From: Acidobacteriota bacterium | Lineage (GTDB): Bacteria > Acidobacteriota > Polarisedimenticolia > QHYA01 | DNA: 6,454 nt | Direction of reading: 5' to 3' | NCBI GenBank assembly: GCA_003223995.1 | Contig: QHYA01000179.1 | Span: forward strand, 1-6,454 | Part shown: positions 1-4,225 of the stretch, piece by piece | Position numbering within the stretch: the first letter of the stretch is position 1 | Layout: each line of letters starts with the position of its first letter | Made by a program: the position numbers and the translations under genes | Notes under the pieces: generated by a model | Told to the model about the DNA's origin: nothing | Seen by the model: only the letters and a program-made list of their open reading frames with translations | Databases searched by the model: none

Positions 1-192
1 GGGGCAGCCGCGCTGGGGGCTTTCGCCCTCGCGCTTGCAGCGAACGTTCATTCACTGTTTGCCGCAACACACGGCCAACAGTCGCGGCTCCTCCTGGCAC
101 TCGTGGCCTTTCCGGTGATCACGGCTCTTCCGGCGTTTCTTGTAGCGCTTGCCGTAGCAGCCGCCCTGGCTCGCTTGTCGCGGGGCGCCTAG
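1..192 (+). CDS. C-terminal fragment of a small hydrophobic membrane protein (start lies outside the window)
   Basis: Frame 1 is open from the first base to a TAG at 190-192, giving 63 residues very rich in Ala, Leu and Val. Two hydrophobic stretches are visible: roughly residues 2-21, and residues 34-57 (from LLLALVAFPVITALPAFLVA onward). They are separated by a short polar loop containing H-G-Q-Q-S-R, and the fragment ends in a basic tail (ARLSRGA). This fits the last two transmembrane helices of an integral membrane protein, but no family motif is recognisable. It is followed by 56 non-coding bases before queG on the same strand, so it may or may not be co-transcribed with it. It could also be a chance reading frame, since Ala/Leu-rich frames are common in GC-rich DNA. 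Confidence 0.5.
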   Translation, partial: GAAALGAFALALAANVHSLFAATHGQQSRLLLALVAFPVITALPAFLVALAVAAALARLSRGA

Positions 193-233
193 CCAAGCAA
201 CGCAGCTGTGTGTGGCCTAACATCCGTTGTTGA

Positions 234-240
234 GAGAGGA
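234..240 (+). promoter_or_regulatory. Ribosome binding site of queG
   Basis: GAGAGGA lies 8 bases upstream of the GTG at 249. It is the only good Shine-Dalgarno-like match near the start of this frame, and it supports GTG at 249 as the start codon. Confidence 0.6.
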
Positions 241-248
241 ATCGATCG

Positions 249-1427
249 GTGCCATCTCCGCAATCCCTGACGGCAAGCATCGCGGCGCGAGCGCGGGAGC
301 TCGGGTTCGAGCGCGTGGGTTTCAGCCCCGCCCACCGCGCTCGGCGGGCCGACGTTTTCAAAGCATGGCTCGACAGGGGACTGCACGGAGAGATGGGATA
401 CCTCGCGCGCGAGCCGGAGGCCCGCGCCGATCCCACCCGGCGGGATAGCTGGGCTCGTTCGGTCGTTTCCCTCTCGATGAACTACCTACCGGCTGGCCCC
501 GGATGGGCCGAGGCTCCGGGCATCCTCGGCCGCCTGGCGCGCTACGCGGCGGGAGAGGACTACCATGACCTGTTGCGGGAACGGTGCGAGAGCCTGATGG
601 GGTTCGTCAAGAACCTGGCTCCCGGGACGCGGGGGCGGATTGCCGTGGACACGTCGGCGATCCTCGAGAGGGATTTCGCCGAGGCCTCAGGCGCCGGCTG
701 GTCCGCCAAGAACACGATGATCATCGACACGGAGGTCGGGTCCTGGACATTTCTCGGCGAGCTTGTCCTCGACCTCGAGCTGGAATACGACTCCGAGCCC
801 GAAGACCGCTGCGGAAGCTGCCGGATCTGCCTCGACGCCTGCCCCACAGGCGCGATCCTCGAAGAGAGGATGCTCGATGCGACCCGGTGCATCTCCTACC
901 TCACGATCGAGCTGCGCGCCGCGATCCCGGCGGACAAGCGCCACGCTGTCGGAGATCACCTCTTCGGATGCGACATCTGCCAGGAAGTCTGCCCCTGGAA
1001 CCGGAAGGCTCCCGAGACCCGGGAGGCGGCCTTCCGCCCCCGACCGATCTACGAGCGGGTCGGACTCGCAGAGGTCGCCCGCCTGTCCGAGGAGCGGTTC
1101 CGGTCCGTATTCGGCCGCAGCGCCATCCGCAGGGCCAAGCGCCGCGGCCTCGTCCGCAATGCCCTCATTGCCGGCGCCAACACAGGCGACGGCGAGGTGA
1201 TCGAGGCCGCGGTCGATGCGCTCTCGGACCCGGACCCGATCGTTCGCGGCGCCGCCGCCTGGGCTCTCGGCCAGGAGGGGGAGCGCCGGCATCGGGATGC
1301 CCTCGAATCCGCCCTCACGAGGGAGACCGACCCTTCCGTCCGTCTAGAGATTCGTTCCGCGCTCGATGAGGCCGCGGTGGGTCAGAGCACGGAAACGCGA
1401 AGGAAACCCGAAGAGAGAAGGCCCTGA
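249..1427 (+). CDS. queG: Epoxyqueuosine reductase QueG
   Basis: QueG is a cytoplasmic cobalamin- and iron-sulfur-dependent enzyme. It reduces epoxyqueuosine to queuosine at the tRNA wobble position, the last step of queuosine synthesis. The 392-residue product shows the family's order of parts. An N-terminal cobalamin-binding region contains the conserved VDTSAILERDFAEASGAGW stretch at 133-151; its Asp134 matches the Asp proposed as proton donor in the family. A bacterial ferredoxin-like part follows, with C188-x2-C191-x2-C194-x3-C198-P for one [4Fe-4S] cluster. C214 (in RCISYLTIE) plus C241-x2-C244-x3-C248-P supply the other. The C-terminal part (about 300-376) has HEAT-like repeats, for example DPDPIVRGAAAWALGQ, as in other QueG proteins, followed by a polar tail. 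All cluster cysteines are present, so the gene looks functional. GTG start chosen from the ribosome binding site. It stands alone, with no other queuosine gene visible. Stop codon is one base from the stop of the convergent Rieske gene. Confidence 0.96.
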   Translation: MPSPQSLTASIAARARELGFERVGFSPAHRARRADVFKAWLDRGLHGEMGYLAREPEARADPTRRDSWARSVVSLSMNYLPAGPGWAEAPGILGRLARYAAGEDYHDLLRERCESLMGFVKNLAPGTRGRIAVDTSAILERDFAEASGAGWSAKNTMIIDTEVGSWTFLGELVLDLELEYDSEPEDRCGSCRICLDACPTGAILEERMLDATRCISYLTIELRAAIPADKRHAVGDHLFGCDICQEVCPWNRKAPETREAAFRPRPIYERVGLAEVARLSEERFRSVFGRSAIRRAKRRGLVRNALIAGANTGDGEVIEAAVDALSDPDPIVRGAAAWALGQEGERRHRDALESALTRETDPSVRLEIRSALDEAAVGQSTETRRKPEERRP

Positions 1428-1428
1428 A

Positions 1429-1806
1429 TCAGGCCCCGACTGGCAGCTCCACCTCGAAGAATCCATCTCGCAGCCGGACCGGATACAGCTCGAGGCAGGC
1501 CCAGTCCTTGAACCGGCACCGCCCGTCCGTCAGGTTGAAGGTCCAGCCGTGCCAGGAACAGATGACGAAGTCGCCGTCCAGGCGGCCCATGGACAGATCG
1601 GCCCCCATGTGGGGGCAGCGATCCCTGCAAGCCACCAGGCGACCCTCGACGTTGAAGACCGCAACAGGCAGGCCCGAAACGACGTACCGGCGGATCTTCC
1701 CTGCGGGGATATCCGCCGTCCTCCCCAGAACGAAGAATCGTTTCGGTCTTTCCGGTTCGGGTTCCGGGCCGTATTCAGGAAAGTCCCGGATGTAGTCGAT
1801 GCCCAC
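1429..1806 (-). CDS. Small Rieske-type [2Fe-2S] ferredoxin
   Basis: The 125-residue product is a soluble one-domain Rieske protein. The cluster ligands are clear: C64-x-H66 in CPHMGADLS and C83-x2-H86 in CSWHGWTF, spaced 16 residues apart as is usual. The domain starts near residue 24 (FFVLGRTADIPAGK) and ends with a GFFEVELPV strand. No oxygenase catalytic domain and no signal peptide are present. This fits the NirD/BphF-like ferredoxins that carry electrons to oxygenases or other reductases, although no oxygenase or reductase partner is encoded in this window. The start is GTG at 1806. The in-frame TGA at 1824-1822, which ends the upstream gene, caps the frame, and no ATG lies between. The ribosome binding site is poor, so translation may depend on ribosomes finishing the upstream gene 15 bases earlier. 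The electron-transfer partner cannot be told from sequence alone. Confidence 0.93.
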   Translation of the reverse strand: MGIDYIRDFPEYGPEPEPERPKRFFVLGRTADIPAGKIRRYVVSGLPVAVFNVEGRLVACRDRCPHMGADLSMGRLDGDFVICSWHGWTFNLTDGRCRFKDWACLELYPVRLRDGFFEVELPVGA

Positions 1807-1821
1807 GCGGCGAATACGGTA

Positions 1822-2319
1822 TCAGGTCCCGGAGAGGACGAATGCGGCCTCTCCCCGGGCGAGGGACGCGCCGTCCGAGCCTCTGGCCTCCACGGTCCAA
1901 CTGTAGAGACCCGGTTTGAAGAAGGTGGCTTCCGTATCGGCCAGGCTCAGCTTCGTCCCATCCAAGAGCCTGAGCAGGATGACCTTGGAGGAATCGCCCC
2001 CCTCGGTTACCGTCACGACGTAGCTGCTCGCCCCCGCCACGGGTTCCCATCGGAACAACGCCGGGGCTCCCTTGAGGTGCCCATTGGGCTCCGCGAGGGT
2101 CAGGGCGGACACGCCCCCGCTGGTGGCCGTTTCGCGGGGAGCGCCCCTTCTCGGAGCGAGGATGAAGAAGAAGGCGAGAAGACCCGAGACCAGGATCAGC
2201 ACGCCGAGAGAGGCCACCCAGGGGAGGAAGGAGTGCAGCATCGGTCTTTCCAGTTCGGCGATCTCCTCCTCGAAAAGCTCTTCCGGTGTGGTCGGGTCCG
2301 CATGGGTTGGTTGACGCAT
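1822..2319 (-). CDS. Single-pass membrane protein with a fibronectin type III-like domain, function unknown
   Basis: This 165-residue protein has three visible parts. The N-terminal 28 residues are polar and strongly acidic (EELFEEEIAELE). One hydrophobic segment follows at about 31-54 (FLPWVASLGVLILVSGLLAF then FFIL). About 73-162 is a beta-rich domain with a fibronectin-III/Ig-like look: ALFRWEPVAGASSYVVTV, then GLYSWTVEARGSDG near the end. No zinc-binding or enzymatic motif is seen. Anti-sigma-like and cell-surface proteins can have this build, but nothing specific ties it to a role. Topology is ambiguous: an outward C-terminal domain would be expected, yet the basic residues (APRRGAPR) lie just after the helix. 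The start at 2319 is chosen over an in-frame ATG at 2406 because AAGGAGG sits 5 bases upstream of it and the extra 29 residues look non-coding. It lies 15 bases upstream of the Rieske gene and probably shares its transcript, so it might anchor or organise that redox partner (inference). Confidence 0.78.
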   Translation of the reverse strand: MRQPTHADPTTPEELFEEEIAELERPMLHSFLPWVASLGVLILVSGLLAFFFILAPRRGAPRETATSGGVSALTLAEPNGHLKGAPALFRWEPVAGASSYVVTVTEGGDSSKVILLRLLDGTKLSLADTEATFFKPGLYSWTVEARGSDGASLARGEAAFVLSGT

Positions 2320-2324
2320 CTCCG

Positions 2325-2331
2325 CCTCCTT
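2325..2331 (-). promoter_or_regulatory. Strong ribosome binding site that fixes the start of the membrane protein
   Basis: Reading the minus strand, AAGGAGG is followed after 5 bases (CGGAG) by ATG at 2319-2317. This near-perfect Shine-Dalgarno match decides against the longer frame beginning at 2406. Confidence 0.85.
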
Positions 2332-2443
2332 CCCGACTCCCGGGGAGCAGGAGCGCTGCGGGTCATCGGGATGGGGGTACTTTCCCCCAAAATAGGATGC
2401 TCTCATCGCGGTGCGCCGTCAAGCAATTTTCAACGGTCGAACA

Positions 2444-2462
2444 CGGTGGGACAGCGGTGGGA
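2444..2462 (+). repeat. Direct repeat CGGTGGGA x2, 11 bases apart
   Basis: CGGTGGGA occurs at 2444-2451 and again at 2455-2462 with period 11, about one helical turn, in the divergent intergenic region. This places both copies on the same face of the DNA, as in many activator or repressor sites. It lies just upstream of the putative promoter for the reductase gene. No known regulator is assigned. Confidence 0.45.
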
Positions 2463-2476
2463 AAAGAGCCCTTTTC
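2461..2476. promoter_or_regulatory. Inverted repeat GAAAAG-AGCC-CTTTTC, possible operator
   Basis: Perfect 6-bp arms (2461-2466 and 2471-2476) flank a 4-base centre. It directly abuts the CGGTGGGA pair and overlaps the weak -35 position of the putative promoter at 2472-2499. It could be an operator or a short RNA-level hairpin. It is not a terminator, since no T-run follows on either strand. Confidence 0.35.
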
Positions 2477-2499
2477 GAAGCCTTTCGGTCCGATAGAAT
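2472..2499 (+). promoter_or_regulatory. Putative promoter for the RibD-type reductase gene
   Basis: TAGAAT at 2494-2499 matches the sigma-70 -10 consensus at five of six positions. The -35 region 16 bases upstream (TTTTCG, 2472-2477) is weak. Transcription would start near 2506, leaving a leader of about 70 GC-rich bases that includes the palindrome CCCCCGGGGG (2531-2540). The weak -35 and the repeats just upstream would suit activator-dependent control, but this is inference. Confidence 0.35.
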
Positions 2500-2574
2500 A
2501 GTCTCTTCCGTCGCGCCCCTCCTGTCTCTCCCCCCGGGGGAGGGCGGCCGGCGCGCCCGGGACAGACAAGAGAA

Positions 2575-3282
2575 ATGACCGAACCCGAGAGCACCCTCCC
2601 TCACGTCACCTTGAACTTCGCGATGAGCCTCGACGGGAAGATCTCGACGGCGGCCCGGGGCAGGTTCCGCTTCACCTCCGGGCGAGACCGCCGGGTGATG
2701 GACGAGATCCGGGCGCGCAGCGACGCCGTGCTGATCGGGGGGGCGACTCTCCGGGCCGAGGACCCGCCGCTTCAGGTGCGCGACGCCAGGCTGCGTGAAG
2801 GACGGATCCTCGCCGGACACGACGAGAAACTGATCAACATCGTCCTGTCGGCTTCCCTGAACCTGCCGCTGGGAGGGCGTTTCTTCACGACGCCCGGCAT
2901 CCGTAGGATCGTGGCCACGGTCGAGGACGCGCGCGCGGAGCTTCTTGCCAGCGTGAAGGGGCTCGCGGAGATAGTCCGGCTGGGCCAAGGACGCGTTCCC
3001 ATCCCGGAGCTGCTGAAGAGGCTTTCGGAGCGCGGGATATCGCGGCTTCTCGTGGAGGGCGGAGGCGAAGTCAACGCCTCTTTCTTCGAGGCGGGGTGCG
3101 TGGACGAGATCTACGTCACCGTCGCGCCGATCGTCATCGGCGGACGCAGCGCGCCCACGCCGGCCGGCGGCGAGGGCTTCCTTGCGGGTGGGACGGCGGC
3201 CTTCGAGCTGGTCTCCTGCCGGAGCGAGGAGAACGAGATCTTCATTCATTATCGCCGCCGCAGCGTCGCGGCCGGGTCGTGA
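2575..3282 (+). CDS. Stand-alone RibD C-terminal-type (dihydrofolate reductase-fold) reductase
   Basis: The 235-residue product is a complete RibD_C domain. This NADPH-dependent reductase fold converts the ribosylamino-pyrimidine intermediate of riboflavin synthesis to its ribitylamino form. Family signatures are in order: MSLDGKI at 17-23, AVLIGGATLRAEDPPL at 51-66 (substrate/cofactor pocket), LLVEGGGEVNASFFEAG at 158-174 and VDEIYVTVAPIVIGG at 176-190. The usual N-terminal zinc deaminase domain of bifunctional RibD (about 145 residues with H-A-E and P-C-x-x-x-G-x-T motifs) is absent. That makes it similar in layout to archaeal/fungal Rib7 reductases or to RibD_C paralogues of unknown substrate. 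No other rib gene is nearby, so a role in riboflavin synthesis is likely but not proven. ATG at 2575 is chosen because the family's first strand (HVTLNFAMSLDGKI) begins about 10 residues in. A weak AAGAGA precedes it by one base, so the ribosome binding site is poor. Confidence 0.88.
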   Translation: MTEPESTLPHVTLNFAMSLDGKISTAARGRFRFTSGRDRRVMDEIRARSDAVLIGGATLRAEDPPLQVRDARLREGRILAGHDEKLINIVLSASLNLPLGGRFFTTPGIRRIVATVEDARAELLASVKGLAEIVRLGQGRVPIPELLKRLSERGISRLLVEGGGEVNASFFEAGCVDEIYVTVAPIVIGGRSAPTPAGGEGFLAGGTAAFELVSCRSEENEIFIHYRRRSVAAGS

Positions 3283-3325
3283 TCCGCGCTTGGGTGCCGG
3301 ACAGGAATGTCACATCAGGTCTAAG

Positions 3326-3535
3326 ATGAAGGGCGTGAGCCGGAATCGGTTTCCGACCCGCCTGATCCGGTCAGGAGAGTGCGAGCCTCCCGACGACCTA
3401 CGCTCCACGACTCCGGAGGAGCGCATTCAAATGATGTGGCAGCTCGCGCTGGATACGTGGGCCTTCATGGGGCGCCCTGTCGATGAATCCCGACTTCAAA
3501 GACATGTTGTCCGCGTTGTCCGAAGAGGGCGTTGA
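3326..3535 (+). CDS. Small basic protein paired with a nucleotidyltransferase (putative antitoxin-like partner)
   Basis: The 69-residue product has a conserved-looking core, TTPEERIQMMWQLALDTWAF (29-48), then MGRPVDESRLQRHVVRVVRRGR to the end. I recall small proteins of this type (PEER-x-x-M-x-W-x-L-x-x-D-x-W-A-F followed by a basic tail) encoded immediately before AbiEii-like nucleotidyltransferases; this is memory, not a search result. No DNA-binding fold or catalytic motif can be named. ATG at 3326 is chosen, with AGGT 5 bases upstream. ATG at 3431 is an alternative but would delete half of the core. The frame is open further upstream to 3182, but that stretch overlaps the reductase gene. 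The last 53 bases overlap the next gene in another frame, so the two are almost certainly translated together. Antitoxin function is an inference from size and position. Confidence 0.72.
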   Translation: MKGVSRNRFPTRLIRSGECEPPDDLRSTTPEERIQMMWQLALDTWAFMGRPVDESRLQRHVVRVVRRGR

Positions 3536-3914
3536 GTTCTTGGTCGTCGGGGCCTATGCCCTCGCGGCGCACGGGATCCCCATGGCGACGGGCGCGGTTC
3601 GCTCGTCGGAATCAAACGCCGAGAGGTGCTTCTCGGCCTTGCGCCGCTTCGGCGCGCCGCTCGGAGACCTCACGCGGAGCGACCTCACGGCTCAAGGGAC
3701 TGTCTTTCAGATCGGAGTCGCGCCCAACCGGATCGACCTGCTGACCTCGATCGACGCGGTCGCCTTCGATGAGGCGTGGACCTCCCGCATCACCGTGCGG
3801 ATCGAGGGGCTTGACGTGCCGGTGATCGGGAGGGAGCACCTGCTTCGGAACAAACGAGCGACCGGCAGGCCCCGCGACCTCGCGGACGCCGAGCGAATCG
3901 AAGGGCGGGACTGA
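3483..3914 (+). CDS. AbiEii/MNT-type nucleotidyltransferase with apparently deleted active-site segment
   Basis: The 143-residue product opens with MNPDFKDMLSALSEEGVEFL then VVGAYALAAHG, the start of a small nucleotidyltransferase domain of the AbiEii / minimal nucleotidyltransferase group. In such proteins the text after A-A-H-G-x-x-x-A-T-G normally reads like D-x-D-x-W-V-R, supplying two metal-binding aspartates. Here it reads MATG-AV-RSSESNAERCF, going straight from ATG to VR with about four residues missing and no frameshift. The rest is intact: FSALRRFGAPLGDLT, TVFQIGVAPNRIDLLTSID (the third acidic position, D85, is kept) and REHLLRNKRATGRPRDLADAERIEG. This suggests a catalytically dead protein or a decaying gene. 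In AbiE-type systems the nucleotidyltransferase is the toxin. ATG at 3483 has GGGG 10 bases upstream and overlaps the preceding gene. Family assignment is firm; the deletion is judged against family memory. Confidence 0.82.
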   Translation: MNPDFKDMLSALSEEGVEFLVVGAYALAAHGIPMATGAVRSSESNAERCFSALRRFGAPLGDLTRSDLTAQGTVFQIGVAPNRIDLLTSIDAVAFDEAWTSRITVRIEGLDVPVIGREHLLRNKRATGRPRDLADAERIEGRD

Positions 3915-3931
3915 GGGAGAAGCCTATCGTG

Positions 3932-3954
3932 ATGCATCCGCGTATGCATCTGCG
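3932..3954 (+). repeat. Direct repeat ATGCATCYGCG x2, period 12
   Basis: ATGCATCCGCG (3932-3942) and ATGCATCTGCG (3944-3954) differ at one base and are separated by a single T. Each carries the 6-bp palindrome ATGCAT. The pair begins 18 bases after the nucleotidyltransferase stop codon. It could be a protein-binding site or a small duplication. Confidence 0.5.
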
Positions 3955-4072
3955 AGGGTGGCCCTTGGTGAAAGAGGCCCCGAGCCGATTCTAGCCGAAC
4001 TCCAAGTAAGCCCAGTGGGATCGTTCCGGTGAAGGGCAGGTCTCGCTCGACGCGTGCTGGCCGCCCGCGGGG

Positions 4073-4108
4073 TATGTCGTGCGATACGCCTATGTCGTGC
4101 GATACGCC
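4073..4108 (+). repeat. Perfect 18-bp tandem duplication TATGTCGTGCGATACGCC x2
   Basis: Copy one is 4073-4090 and copy two is 4091-4108, with no mismatch; the following TAT (4109-4111) begins a third copy. The array ends two bases before the -35 hexamer TTGACA at 4111-4116. Each unit contains the partly symmetric TCGTGCGA. Position and exactness suggest upstream activator or repressor sites for the operon promoter, or a very recent duplication. Confidence 0.85.
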
Positions 4109-4110
4109 TA

Positions 4111-4139
4111 TTGACAGCCCACCGCTGGGGGCGTATACA
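4111..4139 (+). promoter_or_regulatory. Strong sigma-70-type promoter of the XRE-TPR operon
   Basis: The -35 hexamer TTGACA (4111-4116) is a perfect consensus. The spacer is exactly 17 bases, and the -10 hexamer TATACA (4134-4139) matches the invariant first four positions. Transcription would start near 4146, about 80 bases before the GTG at 4226. It is the best promoter in the window and lies in an otherwise GC-rich context. Confidence 0.72.
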
Positions 4140-4145
4140 AAAGCG

Positions 4146-4171
4146 GGCTGCCAGCGGGGGACGGCTGCCAG
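4146..4171 (+). repeat. Direct repeat GGCTGCCAG x2 at the predicted transcription start
   Basis: GGCTGCCAG occurs at 4146-4154 and 4163-4171, period 17. The first copy contains the odd palindrome GCTG-C-CAGC. Lying on and just after the predicted start of transcription, it would be well placed for a repressor, possibly the XRE protein encoded just downstream (autoregulation, inference). Confidence 0.45.
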
Positions 4172-4225
4172 TCAAAGAACCTCCTCCCGGCGAATCTGCT
4201 CAGAGCCATCGGGGAGCGCGAAGGC

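Larger units (their letters stand above)
3915..4225. other. 311-base gene-free regulatory region upstream of the XRE-TPR operon
   Basis: No frame here shows convincing protein character. The region contains an 11-bp direct repeat close to the end of the nucleotidyltransferase gene, an 18-bp tandem duplication, a good promoter and a pair of 9-bp repeats; each is listed separately. The stretch 3955-4072 shows nothing I can name: a weak GGCC-based hairpin near 3960-3980 has no T-run. Confidence 0.7.

Noticed and set aside
584..1369. Plus-strand 261-codon frame inside queG
   Set aside because: Arg/Pro-rich shadow frame typical of GC-rich genes; queG in the other frame is unambiguous.
2373..2388. 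Hairpin GGGGG-TACTTT-CCCCC as an intrinsic terminator
   Set aside because: The stem is only 5 bp and neither strand has a T-run after it; it is at most a leader hairpin for the minus-strand gene.
2320..2406. Upstream in-frame extension of the membrane protein to ATG at 2406
   Set aside because: The extension reads through a near-perfect Shine-Dalgarno site and has no conserved character.
2389..2422. Minus-strand promoter TTGACG with TATTTT
   Set aside because: The spacer would be 22 bases, too long for sigma-70. No acceptable -10 lies at 16-18 bases.
1366..2496. Long plus-strand open frame of 376 codons opposite the Rieske and membrane-protein genes
   Set aside because: It is low-complexity in character and has no family motif, while the minus strand carries perfect Rieske ligands and a strong ribosome binding site.
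2419..3249. Minus-strand open frame of 276 codons across the reductase gene
   Set aside because: Antisense shadow: the plus strand encodes a complete RibD_C domain with all motifs.
4073..4108. CRISPR array
   Set aside because: The two 18-bp units are directly adjacent with no spacers, and no cas gene is present.
3924..4175. Minus-strand 83-codon frame in the regulatory region
   Set aside because: It translates the tandem repeat into an RRIARH duplication, has no ribosome binding site support and covers promoter elements.
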